DNA from: Pseudomonadota bacterium
GTDB taxonomy: Bacteria; SAR324; XYD2-FULL-50-16; JAHJRI01
Length of the DNA stretch: 5,623 bases
Reading direction: 5' to 3'
Assembly: GCA_022360105.1 (NCBI GenBank)
Contig: JAKSDL010000117.1
Location: forward strand, 1 to 5,623
Shown here: positions 1 through 5,623 of the stretch, piece after piece
Numbering within the stretch: the first letter of the stretch is position 1
Layout of the letters: each line of letters begins with the position of its first letter
Program-made: the position numbers and the translations under genes
Notes under the pieces: generated by a model
Database searches by the model: none
Seen by the model: only the letters and a program-made list of their open reading frames with translations
Told to the model about the DNA's origin: nothing

Positions 1-1
1 T

Positions 2-1885
2 ATCAGGGTATTTGACTGGCATGACATCCCGGGAGAACGCATTACCGGTCATTTAATTGACGACTGGCCATTAATGGTCAAAAAGGGTGAAATCACTCGT
101 TACATCGGGGATGTTCTGGCCGGTGTTGTCGCCGAGACCGAGCAAATAGCGCGTGAAGCCTGTAATCAAATCAAAGTCGACTATGAAATCCTGGAACCAC
201 TGACTGATCCCATCAAAGCTGAAGATAGTTCCATTCAAATTCACGAAAATGGGAATCTGTTAAACAAAACAACTTTCCAAAGAGGAGAGGATATCGATTT
301 CGTATTCCGGGAGTCTGCACATGTTGTTTCTGCAACCTACCAAACCCAGGCCGTTGAGCATGCCTTTTTGGAAACCGAAGCTGCCTTGGCCCAACCATGG
401 AAAAAGGATGGGATACAGGTTTACGTGCAAAGCCAGGGAATTTATGATGATCAGGAGCTGATTTCACGGATTTTAAACGTTCCGGTGACTAAAATAGATG
501 TAACCTTGATTCCCTCGGGTGGGGCTTTTGGAGGAAAAGAAGATCTTACCGTGCAGGGGCACGCAGCACTTTTTTCCTATCATTTGAAAAAGCCGGTGAT
601 GGTAAGATTGGACCGGAACGAATCGATTCGCATGCATCCAAAACGCCATCCGTTGGTCATGCATTATACTTTAGGATGTGACACAAAAGGCAAACTCACC
701 GGGTTGAAAGCCGAGATCCTGGGAGACACCGGGGCATACGCTTCCCTTGGGCCGGCCGTAATGAATCGCGCAGCCGGACACGCGGGCGGCGGCTATTTCA
801 TTCCACATGTTGATGTTGTTTCAAAAGCGCTATACACCAACAATATTCCCTGCGGCGCCATGAGAGGCTTCGGAGTAAACCAGGTGACCTTTGCCATGGA
901 ATCGGCGATGGATGAACTTTGCGAAAAAGGGGGGTTTGATCGCTGGCAATTTCGCTTTGATAATGCCCTGGAACATGGCTTGTTAACGACGACCGGTCAA
1001 AAACTCGCAGGTGGTGTTGGTCTTAAGGAAACCTTACTCGCGGTTAGAGACGATTTTCAGTCCGCCAAATATGCCGGAATTGCCGTGGGCATTAAAAACG
1101 TCGGATTTGGAAACGGGCTGGTGGATGAAAGCGAAGTCAAAATAATCATCCGTTCCGAATCCGAGATCGAACTCCATCACGGCTGGACCGAAATGGGGCA
1201 GGGGATTGATACCATTGCCATTCAGATGTTCTGCCAGGAAACGGGTATCGATTCACCCGAAATTGTTACGATCAAACACACCACCACCGCTGAAATAACC
1301 GGCGGCACCACCACAGCCAGTCGCGGAACCTATCTGTTAGGAAATTCTATTATTGAAGCCTGCAAACAGATTAAACAGGACCTGACGCAACATTCACTGG
1401 CCGACTTATCGGGAAAAACCTACTTTGGTAAATGGGTATGTGACTGGACTAACAATCCCGGGGAGCAAGAGAAAATCATCACCCATGTTGCCTATAGCTA
1501 CGCCACTCAAGTGTTTATATTGGATGACCAGGGAAAACTGGAAAAAGTTGTTGCAGCGCATGATGTAGGAAAAGCCATTAATCCGGTTTTGCTGGAAGGA
1601 CAAATTGAAGGTGGTGTTGTGATGGGTATCGGATATGCTTATTCGGAAAGCCTGCCTTATGAAAACGGTTACTTAAAACACACCAGGTTTGGTAAGCTGG
1701 GGTTACCCAGAATTAAACAGATACCTGAAATTGATATTCGCATTATTGAAGTGGAAGATCCATACGGACCTTACGGAGCCAAAGGAATCGGAGAAATAGG
1801 ACTGGTACCGGCAGCAGGGGCTGCGGCAAACGCACTATATCAATACGACAAAAAACGAAGGTATTCGCTACCTCTAAACGGTTGA
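2..1885 (+). CDS. xdh: Selenium-dependent xanthine dehydrogenase-type molybdenum hydroxylase, molybdopterin-binding part (5' partial)
   Basis: The frame is open from the first full codon at position 2, so the gene starts upstream; the Met codon at 74 is internal. The 627 visible residues begin inside the alpha/beta hammerhead domain (VFDWHDIPGERI, then ITRYIGDVLAGVVAE) and run through the two molybdopterin-binding domains. Family landmarks are GGAFGGKED (residues 173-181), GAMRGFG with the active-site-region Arg at 288, WTEMGQG (395-401), the TTTASRGT loop, and YGAKGIGE with the likely catalytic Glu at 598. Xanthine dehydrogenases hydroxylate purines at a Mo centre and pass electrons to [2Fe-2S] clusters and FAD. 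The C-terminal ending (ALYQYDKKRRYSLPL) and the phrasing around PGER and MHPKRHP resemble the selenium-dependent XDH family more than classical XdhA/XdhB. The selenium ligand is a labile cofactor and cannot be seen in the sequence. Any [2Fe-2S] domain would lie upstream of the window. E. coli xdhD is the nearest relative I can name. Hypoxanthine/xanthine as substrate is inferred. Confidence 0.92.
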   Translation: MRVFDWHDIPGERITGHLIDDWPLMVKKGEITRYIGDVLAGVVAETEQIAREACNQIKVDYEILEPLTDPIKAEDSSIQIHENGNLLNKTTFQRGEDIDFVFRESAHVVSATYQTQAVEHAFLETEAALAQPWKKDGIQVYVQSQGIYDDQELISRILNVPVTKIDVTLIPSGGAFGGKEDLTVQGHAALFSYHLKKPVMVRLDRNESIRMHPKRHPLVMHYTLGCDTKGKLTGLKAEILGDTGAYASLGPAVMNRAAGHAGGGYFIPHVDVVSKALYTNNIPCGAMRGFGVNQVTFAMESAMDELCEKGGFDRWQFRFDNALEHGLLTTTGQKLAGGVGLKETLLAVRDDFQSAKYAGIAVGIKNVGFGNGLVDESEVKIIIRSESEIELHHGWTEMGQGIDTIAIQMFCQETGIDSPEIVTIKHTTTAEITGGTTTASRGTYLLGNSIIEACKQIKQDLTQHSLADLSGKTYFGKWVCDWTNNPGEQEKIITHVAYSYATQVFILDDQGKLEKVVAAHDVGKAINPVLLEGQIEGGVVMGIGYAYSESLPYENGYLKHTRFGKLGLPRIKQIPEIDIRIIEVEDPYGPYGAKGIGEIGLVPAAGAAANALYQYDKKRRYSLPLNG

Positions 1886-1889
1886 TTTT

Positions 1890-3167
1890 ATGACAGTATA
1901 CTTGAGAAATGCCACATTTATCGACTGGGAAACCCTGGAGTTTAAAAGGGGCCATATGGCTGTTAGCACCCTACAGAATAACGAACCGGAATTTGTTTCC
2001 AAAGTGCCCGATCCAAAGGACCTGACCCCTCAAGACACTATTGTCGATTGTCACAATAAACTGGTGACTAAATCATTTGTTTGCGGTCACCATCATATCT
2101 ACTCCACACTGGCCCGCGGCATGCCTGCACCGACCAAAAATCCCGAAAACTTTGTCGAAATTCTGAAGTATATCTGGTGGAATCTGGATAAAAATCTCGA
2201 TCTGGAAATGATTCGTGCCAGCGCCCTGGCAGCAGCTTTGTATTGCGCAAAGAACGGCGTGACTTTTGTAATTGATCACCATGCCTCTCCCTTTGCCGTT
2301 CGCGGTTCGCTGGATGTAATCAAGGAGTCTTTTGATGCCGTGGGAATCTCCCACCTGCTGTGTTACGAAATCTCTGACAGGGATGGGGAACAATCCCGTG
2401 ACGAAGGGTTCCAGGAAACAGAAGCCTACCTGCAGAATAATCAGCAAGGTCTGGTGGGTCTGCATGCCTCATTTACCGTTGGTGGGAAAACCCTGGAGCG
2501 AGCTGTTGCGCTTGCCAAAAACTATAATTCAGGCATTCATATTCACGTGGCTGAAGATAAGGCTGATCAAACAGCTTGTGAAGAAAAATACAACACAAGG
2601 GTAATTCATCGCCTGGCCGCAGCAGGGGCGCTGGATTTGCCCAAGACCATCCTGGGGCATTGCGTTCATTTGAATGAGTCAGAAGCAGACCTGCTAAAAA
2701 ACTCCCAGGCCTGGGTGGTAGAAAATGTGGAAAGTAATCTTAATAATAATGTCGGACTAGCCGACTACAGCAGGTATGGAAGCAACATTATGCTGGGAAC
2801 AGACGGCATGCACAACGATATGTTAAGGAGCGCCAAATCGGCATTTTTCGTAGGACAGACAACAGAAAGCATTGATTTTATAGGGGCTTATCAACGATTC
2901 AGGGCTGCTCACCGGTATCTTTCCGGTAACGGATTCAAGGGTGATGGCAACAATAACCTGGTCATTTTTGAATACGATCCTCCCACGGAAATCAATCAAG
3001 ATAATTTTCTAGGTCATTTTATGTTTGGTCTGGAATCCAGTCATGTCACAGATGTAATTTCCAATGGGAAACTAATTGTTAAAAACAAAGCTCTACAGAC
3101 ATTACCGGAAAAAGAAACACTCTCCTTTGCCCGTGAAATGGGAAAACGGCTTTGGGAAAAGCTTTAA
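1890..3167 (+). CDS. ssnA: SsnA-type metal-dependent amidohydrolase (putative purine-pathway aminohydrolase)
   Basis: This is a 425-residue amidohydrolase-superfamily protein, close to E. coli SsnA (about 442). Putative metal ligands and catalytic residues are in the expected order: H67 and H69 in CGHHHIYS, H217/H219 with catalytic-type E222 in HIHVAED, H257 in ILGHCVH, and D305 in LGTDGMH. The signatures WWNLD (96-100), VIDHHASP (127-134) and NFLGHFMFG (372-380) are SsnA-like and set it apart from general chlorohydrolases or guanine deaminase. The family is cytosolic; its reaction is unproven, but it is consistently linked to selenium-dependent molybdenum hydroxylases and purine breakdown. 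Hydrolysis of a C-N bond in a purine-derived ring is an inference. The start lies 4 nt after the xdh stop and has no strong Shine-Dalgarno sequence, which points to translational coupling. The usual VHN-x-x-SNMNN stretch reads VENVESNLNNN here, so His is replaced by Glu at 278. The family call is firm; the substrate is not. Confidence 0.9.
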   Translation: MTVYLRNATFIDWETLEFKRGHMAVSTLQNNEPEFVSKVPDPKDLTPQDTIVDCHNKLVTKSFVCGHHHIYSTLARGMPAPTKNPENFVEILKYIWWNLDKNLDLEMIRASALAAALYCAKNGVTFVIDHHASPFAVRGSLDVIKESFDAVGISHLLCYEISDRDGEQSRDEGFQETEAYLQNNQQGLVGLHASFTVGGKTLERAVALAKNYNSGIHIHVAEDKADQTACEEKYNTRVIHRLAAAGALDLPKTILGHCVHLNESEADLLKNSQAWVVENVESNLNNNVGLADYSRYGSNIMLGTDGMHNDMLRSAKSAFFVGQTTESIDFIGAYQRFRAAHRYLSGNGFKGDGNNNLVIFEYDPPTEINQDNFLGHFMFGLESSHVTDVISNGKLIVKNKALQTLPEKETLSFAREMGKRLWEKL

Positions 3168-3273
3168 AAGCATTGCAATCTGAAAATTTTTGTAACTGCC
3201 AGTCAGTTAGACTTGGTACAACACTCAAAGCAGGGATGATCTTCACCTGTCGCTCATATGTAACACCAAAAAT

Positions 3274-3280
3274 AAAAGGA
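3274..3280 (+). promoter_or_regulatory. Ribosome binding site of ygeW
   Basis: An AAAAGGA-type purine run ends 3 nt before ATG 3284. The spacing is tighter than ideal, but it is the only Shine-Dalgarno-like site near a start giving the family length. It therefore decides the start over ATG 3152 (44 codons upstream, inside ssnA) and ATG 3344 (NMYLNDF, no purine run). Confidence 0.6.
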
Positions 3281-3283
3281 ATC

Positions 3284-4480
3284 ATGGACAAAATCGGTAT
3301 CAGTGAAAAAATCAAACAGCTTTCAACCAAAAAGATCGGCAACATGTATTTAAACGACTTTTTGCTCACCTGGGATAAAACAATGGATGAGCTGGAAGCG
3401 GTATTCAAAGTGGCTGAAATTTTCAGAGACATGCGAACCAACAATATTTCTCCCAAAGTCTTTGACTCGGGTCTGGCAATCTCGATTTTCAGAGATAATT
3501 CTACCAGAACCCGGTTTAGTTATGCTTCAGCCTGTAATCTGCTGGGATTGACCGTCCAGGATCTGGATGAAGGCAAATCCCAGATAGCCCATGGAGAAAC
3601 AGTACGCGAAACAGCCAATATGGTTTCTTTTATGGCCGATGTTATCGGCATCAGGGATGACATGTACCTGGGAGCCGGTCACACCTATATGAAAGAAGTG
3701 TCTGAATCCGTTTACCAGGGGCATCTGGAAGGTGTTTTGGAGCAACGTCCAACGCTAGTCAACCTGCAATGCGACATCGATCATCCGACTCAAACCATGA
3801 GCGATGCCCTGCATTTAATCAACACCTTTGGTGGTATTGAAAATCTTAAAGGTAAAAAAATCGCCATGACCTGGGCTTACTCCCCCAGCTACGGAAAACC
3901 ATTATCAGTGCCTCAAGGAGTGATTGGCTTGATGACTCGCCTGGGCATGGAAGTACGATTTGCCCACCCCAAGGGTTATAACGTTATGTCGGAAGTTGAG
4001 GAAATCGCCATGCGAAATTGCCAGGACAGCGGCGGTTCCTTTGTTAAAACCGGCTCCATGGCAGAAGCCTTCCAGGATGCGGATATCGTTTATCCAAAAA
4101 GCTGGGCACCTTACCAGGTAATGGAAGAACGAACCGAATTGCTAAGAGCCCAGGACCATGACGGGTTAAAAGAACTTGAAAAGAAATGCCTGGAGAATAA
4201 CAAAAAGTTTGTGGATTGGGAATGTACCGAAGAGTTAATGAAGTCCACTCATAATGGCAAAGCACTTTACATGCACTGTTTACCGGCTGATATCACCGGC
4301 GTCAGCTGCGAGCAGGGAGAAGTTGAAGCCAGTGTGTTTGAACGCTATCGCGTTCCTCAGTATATGCAGGCAAGCTACAAACCATACATCATAGCAGCGA
4401 TGATCTTTCTTTCCAAATTCAAACAGCCAGCGGAAAGACTGATGCAAGTGCTGGATGATAATGTAATGCGTTGGGGATAG
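3284..4480 (+). CDS. ygeW: YgeW-type catabolic transcarbamylase (aspartate/ornithine carbamoyltransferase superfamily)
   Basis: The 398-residue product matches E. coli YgeW (396) along its whole length as I remember that sequence. Carbamoyl-phosphate-binding motifs are present: STRTR (73-77), HPTQ (167-170) and HCLP (331-334). The second-substrate region reads DIVYPKSWAPYQVMEE (267-282). It lacks the ornithine SMG loop, so this is neither ArgF/OTC nor PyrB. Other family-typical stretches are DEGKSQIAHGETVRETANM (95-113) and AMTWAYSPSYGKPLS (194-208). E. coli YgeW has been described as a knotted, ancestral catabolic transcarbamylase of unknown physiological substrate. The likely direction is phosphorolysis of a ureido or oxamate-like purine product to carbamoyl phosphate, which a carbamate kinase (not in this window) could turn into ATP; this is inference. 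ATG 3284 is chosen for the AAAGGA just upstream, the family length and the homologous N-terminus. An in-frame ATG at 3152 inside ssnA would add 44 residues unlike the family. Confidence 0.94.
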   Translation: MDKIGISEKIKQLSTKKIGNMYLNDFLLTWDKTMDELEAVFKVAEIFRDMRTNNISPKVFDSGLAISIFRDNSTRTRFSYASACNLLGLTVQDLDEGKSQIAHGETVRETANMVSFMADVIGIRDDMYLGAGHTYMKEVSESVYQGHLEGVLEQRPTLVNLQCDIDHPTQTMSDALHLINTFGGIENLKGKKIAMTWAYSPSYGKPLSVPQGVIGLMTRLGMEVRFAHPKGYNVMSEVEEIAMRNCQDSGGSFVKTGSMAEAFQDADIVYPKSWAPYQVMEERTELLRAQDHDGLKELEKKCLENNKKFVDWECTEELMKSTHNGKALYMHCLPADITGVSCEQGEVEASVFERYRVPQYMQASYKPYIIAAMIFLSKFKQPAERLMQVLDDNVMRWG

Positions 4481-4516
4481 ATTTATTGAAAAAGAAGTTT
4501 TTTGCATAAGTTGTAG

Positions 4517-4538
4517 GATGGGCAACTTGTTGCCCATC
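4517..4538. repeat. Perfect palindrome/hairpin with 10-bp arms
   Basis: Arm GATGGGCAAC (4517-4526) pairs perfectly with GTTGCCCATC (4529-4538) across a TT centre; a tetraloop CTTG with 9-bp stem is the likelier folded form. It lies 37 nt after the ygeW stop. No T-run follows on either strand, so it is not a canonical intrinsic terminator, though it could stabilise the upstream mRNA 3' end or cause some attenuation. Confidence 0.8.
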
Positions 4539-4566
4539 AACCAGATTGATAGTGAAAGGCTCTGAC

Positions 4567-4593
4567 AGATCCTTCGCTACGTCCAGGATAACA
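4567..4593. repeat. Segment resembling a widespread dispersed intergenic repeat
   Basis: The stretch starts AGATCCTTCGCTACG and ends AGGATAACA. It resembles, from memory, the short intergenic repeat of the form AGATCCTTCGCT...CAGGATGACA found in many copies in diverse bacterial genomes. ATCCT (4569-4573) and AGGAT (4585-4589) form a small inverted repeat. It is internal to the larger inverted-repeat-bounded element. Confidence 0.45.
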
Positions 4594-4714
4594 AAACAAA
4601 GTAACCTATCCTACACCCCAAAACCGAAGATTGAGTCTGTAAAAGAGACACAAAAGAACCACCAATCCAGGATGTTAATTTACATGAACAAATAAACAAT
4701 CGGATCCCATCCAA

Positions 4715-4721
4715 AAGGAAG
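4715..4721 (+). promoter_or_regulatory. Ribosome binding site of ygfK
   Basis: AAGGAAG sits 3 nt before ATG 4725, with the AGGA core ending 5 nt before it. This is a well-placed Shine-Dalgarno sequence and the strongest in the window. It fits independent translation initiation after the long non-coding gap, in contrast to the coupled xdh-ssnA junction. Confidence 0.75.
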
Positions 4722-4724
4722 AGT

Positions 4725-5623
4725 ATGAGTGATACCTTTACCCGCTATCCAATTGATAAGCTTTTGCAATGGATCATTGCAGAGGAAAAGACCGGTAGTA
4801 TTTTTGGCATCCCAAAGGACCTGTTTTTTATTCCCAAAGATTCGGACCCTTTCAAAATGGATCGCTACCAGCAACCCCTGGAAACTCCGATTGGTGTGGC
4901 AGCAGGGCCTCATACTCAACTCTCACAAAATATCATTGCTTCCTGGCTGACCGGGGCACGGTATATTGAGCTTAAAACCGTGCAGGTTTTGGACGAACTG
5001 GAGATTACCAAACCCTGCATAAAAATGGAGGACGAGGGCTATAATTGTGAATGGTCACAGGAGCTTAGGCTTGAGGAGTCTTACCATGAGTACCTGAATG
5101 CCTGGATTTTGCTTCATTTGTTGAAACATAAATTTGGCTGGGGAGATCCTGAAAAACTTGGATTTATTTTCAACATGAGCGTGGGTTACAACCTGGAAGG
5201 CATAAAATCTGAGGGCGTTCAGAAATTTCTCGATAAAATGTCCGACTGCCGTACTGAAAAAGCTGAAAAAATCGAACGTTTGTCCAGGATTTACCCCGCC
5301 ATCAAAGAGATCAACATACCGGATTGTATATCCAACAATCTTACAATTTCCACCATGCATGGCTGTCCGCCGGATGAAATCGAAAAAATCGGCAGATATT
5401 TCATCGAAGACCGTAAACTGCAGACGACTATTAAGTTAAATCCCACATTGTTGGGACCTGAATTGCTTCGCGGGATTCTAAATAATACCCTGGAATTCGA
5501 AGCCGTGGTACCCGATGAAGCTTTTGAACATGACCTGAAGTATCCCGCAGCCGTAGAACTGATCCAACGCTTGCAGAAAGCGGCCTCCAAAAGCAAGGTG
5601 GAGTTTGGCCTCAAACTCACCAA
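4725..5623 (+). CDS. ygfK: YgfK-type FMN/Fe-S/FAD oxidoreductase, N-terminal part (3' partial)
   Basis: The frame runs open from ATG 4725 through 299 codons to the window edge; the E. coli protein is about 1030 residues, so roughly the first 30% is seen. Strongly conserved stretches are SIFGIPKDLFF (25-35), GVAAGPHTQLSQNI (57-70), ARYIELKTVQ (78-87), FNMSVGYNLEGIK (149-161), ISTMHGCPPDEIE (208-220) and IKLNPTLLG (236-244). The order resembles the FMN-binding TIM barrel of dihydroorotate and dihydropyrimidine dehydrogenases (AGP near the start, then a KT motif, then KLNP). In full-length relatives this is followed by Fe-S and FAD/NAD(P)-binding domains of the glutamate-synthase small-subunit type, which lie beyond this window. 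E. coli ygfK was linked genetically to selenate reduction, hence the common name; later work placed the family in anaerobic purine/urate catabolism. The start has a good AAGGAAG site 3-4 nt upstream. The segment between residues 162 and 206 appears shorter than in E. coli. The family is certain; the substrate is not. Confidence 0.93.
   Translation, partial: MSDTFTRYPIDKLLQWIIAEEKTGSIFGIPKDLFFIPKDSDPFKMDRYQQPLETPIGVAAGPHTQLSQNIIASWLTGARYIELKTVQVLDELEITKPCIKMEDEGYNCEWSQELRLEESYHEYLNAWILLHLLKHKFGWGDPEKLGFIFNMSVGYNLEGIKSEGVQKFLDKMSDCRTEKAEKIERLSRIYPAIKEINIPDCISNNLTISTMHGCPPDEIEKIGRYFIEDRKLQTTIKLNPTLLGPELLRGILNNTLEFEAVVPDEAFEHDLKYPAAVELIQRLQKAASKSKVEFGLKLT

Larger units (their letters stand above)
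4512..4615. repeat. MITE/REP-like non-coding element with imperfect terminal inverted repeats
   Basis: The ends are inverted repeats of each other. Positions 4512-4528 (TGTAGGATGGGCAACTT) match the reverse complement of 4599-4615 (TGTAGGATAGGTTACTT) at 14 of 17 positions, including a perfect outer 8 bp. Between them lie a strong palindrome and a second repeat-like segment. No open frame of note and no direct target-site duplication flank it. The element occupies most of the gap between ygeW and ygfK. It could be a degenerate miniature transposable element or a dispersed palindromic repeat; copy number in the genome cannot be seen from here. Confidence 0.55.

Noticed and set aside
74..76. ATG 74 as the start of the xanthine dehydrogenase gene
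   Set aside because: The frame is open to the window edge and the 24 residues before it (VFDWHDIPGERI...) are conserved hammerhead-domain sequence, so the gene is cut by the window rather than starting here.
2073..2465. Minus-strand open frame of 130 codons opposite ssnA
   Set aside because: It is antisense to the amidohydrolase core, including near the metal-binding motif, with no recognisable domain; a shadow frame.
3152..3283. N-terminal extension of ygeW starting at ATG 3152 inside the end of ssnA
   Set aside because: It would add 44 residues absent from the YgeW family and has no ribosome binding site; ATG 3284 gives 398 residues, the family length.
3079..3456. Minus-strand open frame of 125 codons spanning the ssnA-ygeW junction
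   Set aside because: It overlaps the ends of two confident genes and the spacer, and shows no recognisable product; the hydrophobic look comes from reverse-reading Lys/Glu/Asp-rich codons.
4517..4538. Intrinsic terminator after ygeW
   Set aside because: The stem is strong, but no T-run follows it on either strand; the T-run at 4497-4503 lies before the stem.
4616..4714. Promoter for ygfK in the right half of the spacer
   Set aside because: Candidate -35/-10 hexamers (for example TTTACA near 4679) have no acceptable partner at 16-18 nt.
4729..4950. Plus-strand open frame of 73 codons near the ygfK start
   Set aside because: It is out of frame with ygfK, which shows clear family conservation over the same bases from ATG 4725.
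5291..5623. Minus-strand open frame of 110 codons opposite ygfK
   Set aside because: It lies entirely opposite strongly conserved ygfK coding sequence and its translation resembles no family I recognise; a shadow frame.

Overview
The window reads as one co-oriented bacterial operon segment. All four genes lie on the + strand and the coding density is high. In order they are a molybdenum hydroxylase of the selenium-dependent xanthine dehydrogenase type (5' end outside the window), an SsnA-type amidohydrolase, a YgeW-type transcarbamylase, and the N-terminal third or so of a YgfK-type oxidoreductase (3' end outside the window). All four families occur in the E. coli xdhA-to-ygfT purine region. 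They also belong to the gene set that comparative genomics has tied to selenium-dependent molybdenum hydroxylases and anaerobic purine/urate breakdown. Base composition is moderate, a little under half GC by eye. The gene content suggests a bacterium capable of anaerobic metabolism, but I cannot name the lineage. The order differs from E. coli, where ygfK-ssnA-ygfM-xdhD form one block and ygeW lies several genes away.

Layout: 2-1885 is the xdh 3' part, ending in a GAKGIGE-type molybdopterin active-site motif. ssnA follows after only 4 nt (1890-3167) with no clear ribosome binding site, which suggests translational coupling. A 116-nt spacer with no convincing promoter precedes ygeW (3284-4480). 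Its start is set by an AAAGGA site and by family length; the frame stays open further upstream, but that extension is not credible. A 244-nt gap (4481-4724) then separates ygeW from ygfK (4725 to the window end). This gap carries a MITE/REP-like non-coding repeat of about 104 nt (4512-4615) with imperfect 17-bp terminal inverted repeats, a perfect 10-bp-arm palindrome inside its left end, and a segment resembling a widespread dispersed intergenic repeat. No intrinsic terminator, tRNA, rRNA or CRISPR array was seen.

How the genes may work together (inference): the hydroxylase would oxidise a purine such as hypoxanthine or xanthine. The amidohydrolase would open or deaminate a ring or ring-derived product. 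The transcarbamylase, working in the catabolic direction, would release carbamoyl phosphate for ATP formation. YgfK would supply or accept electrons. The visible YgfK segment looks like a dihydroorotate/dihydropyrimidine-dehydrogenase-type FMN barrel, so it may be a purine-ring reductase and not a selenate reductase as it is often named. The exact substrates of SsnA, YgeW and YgfK cannot be read from the sequence.
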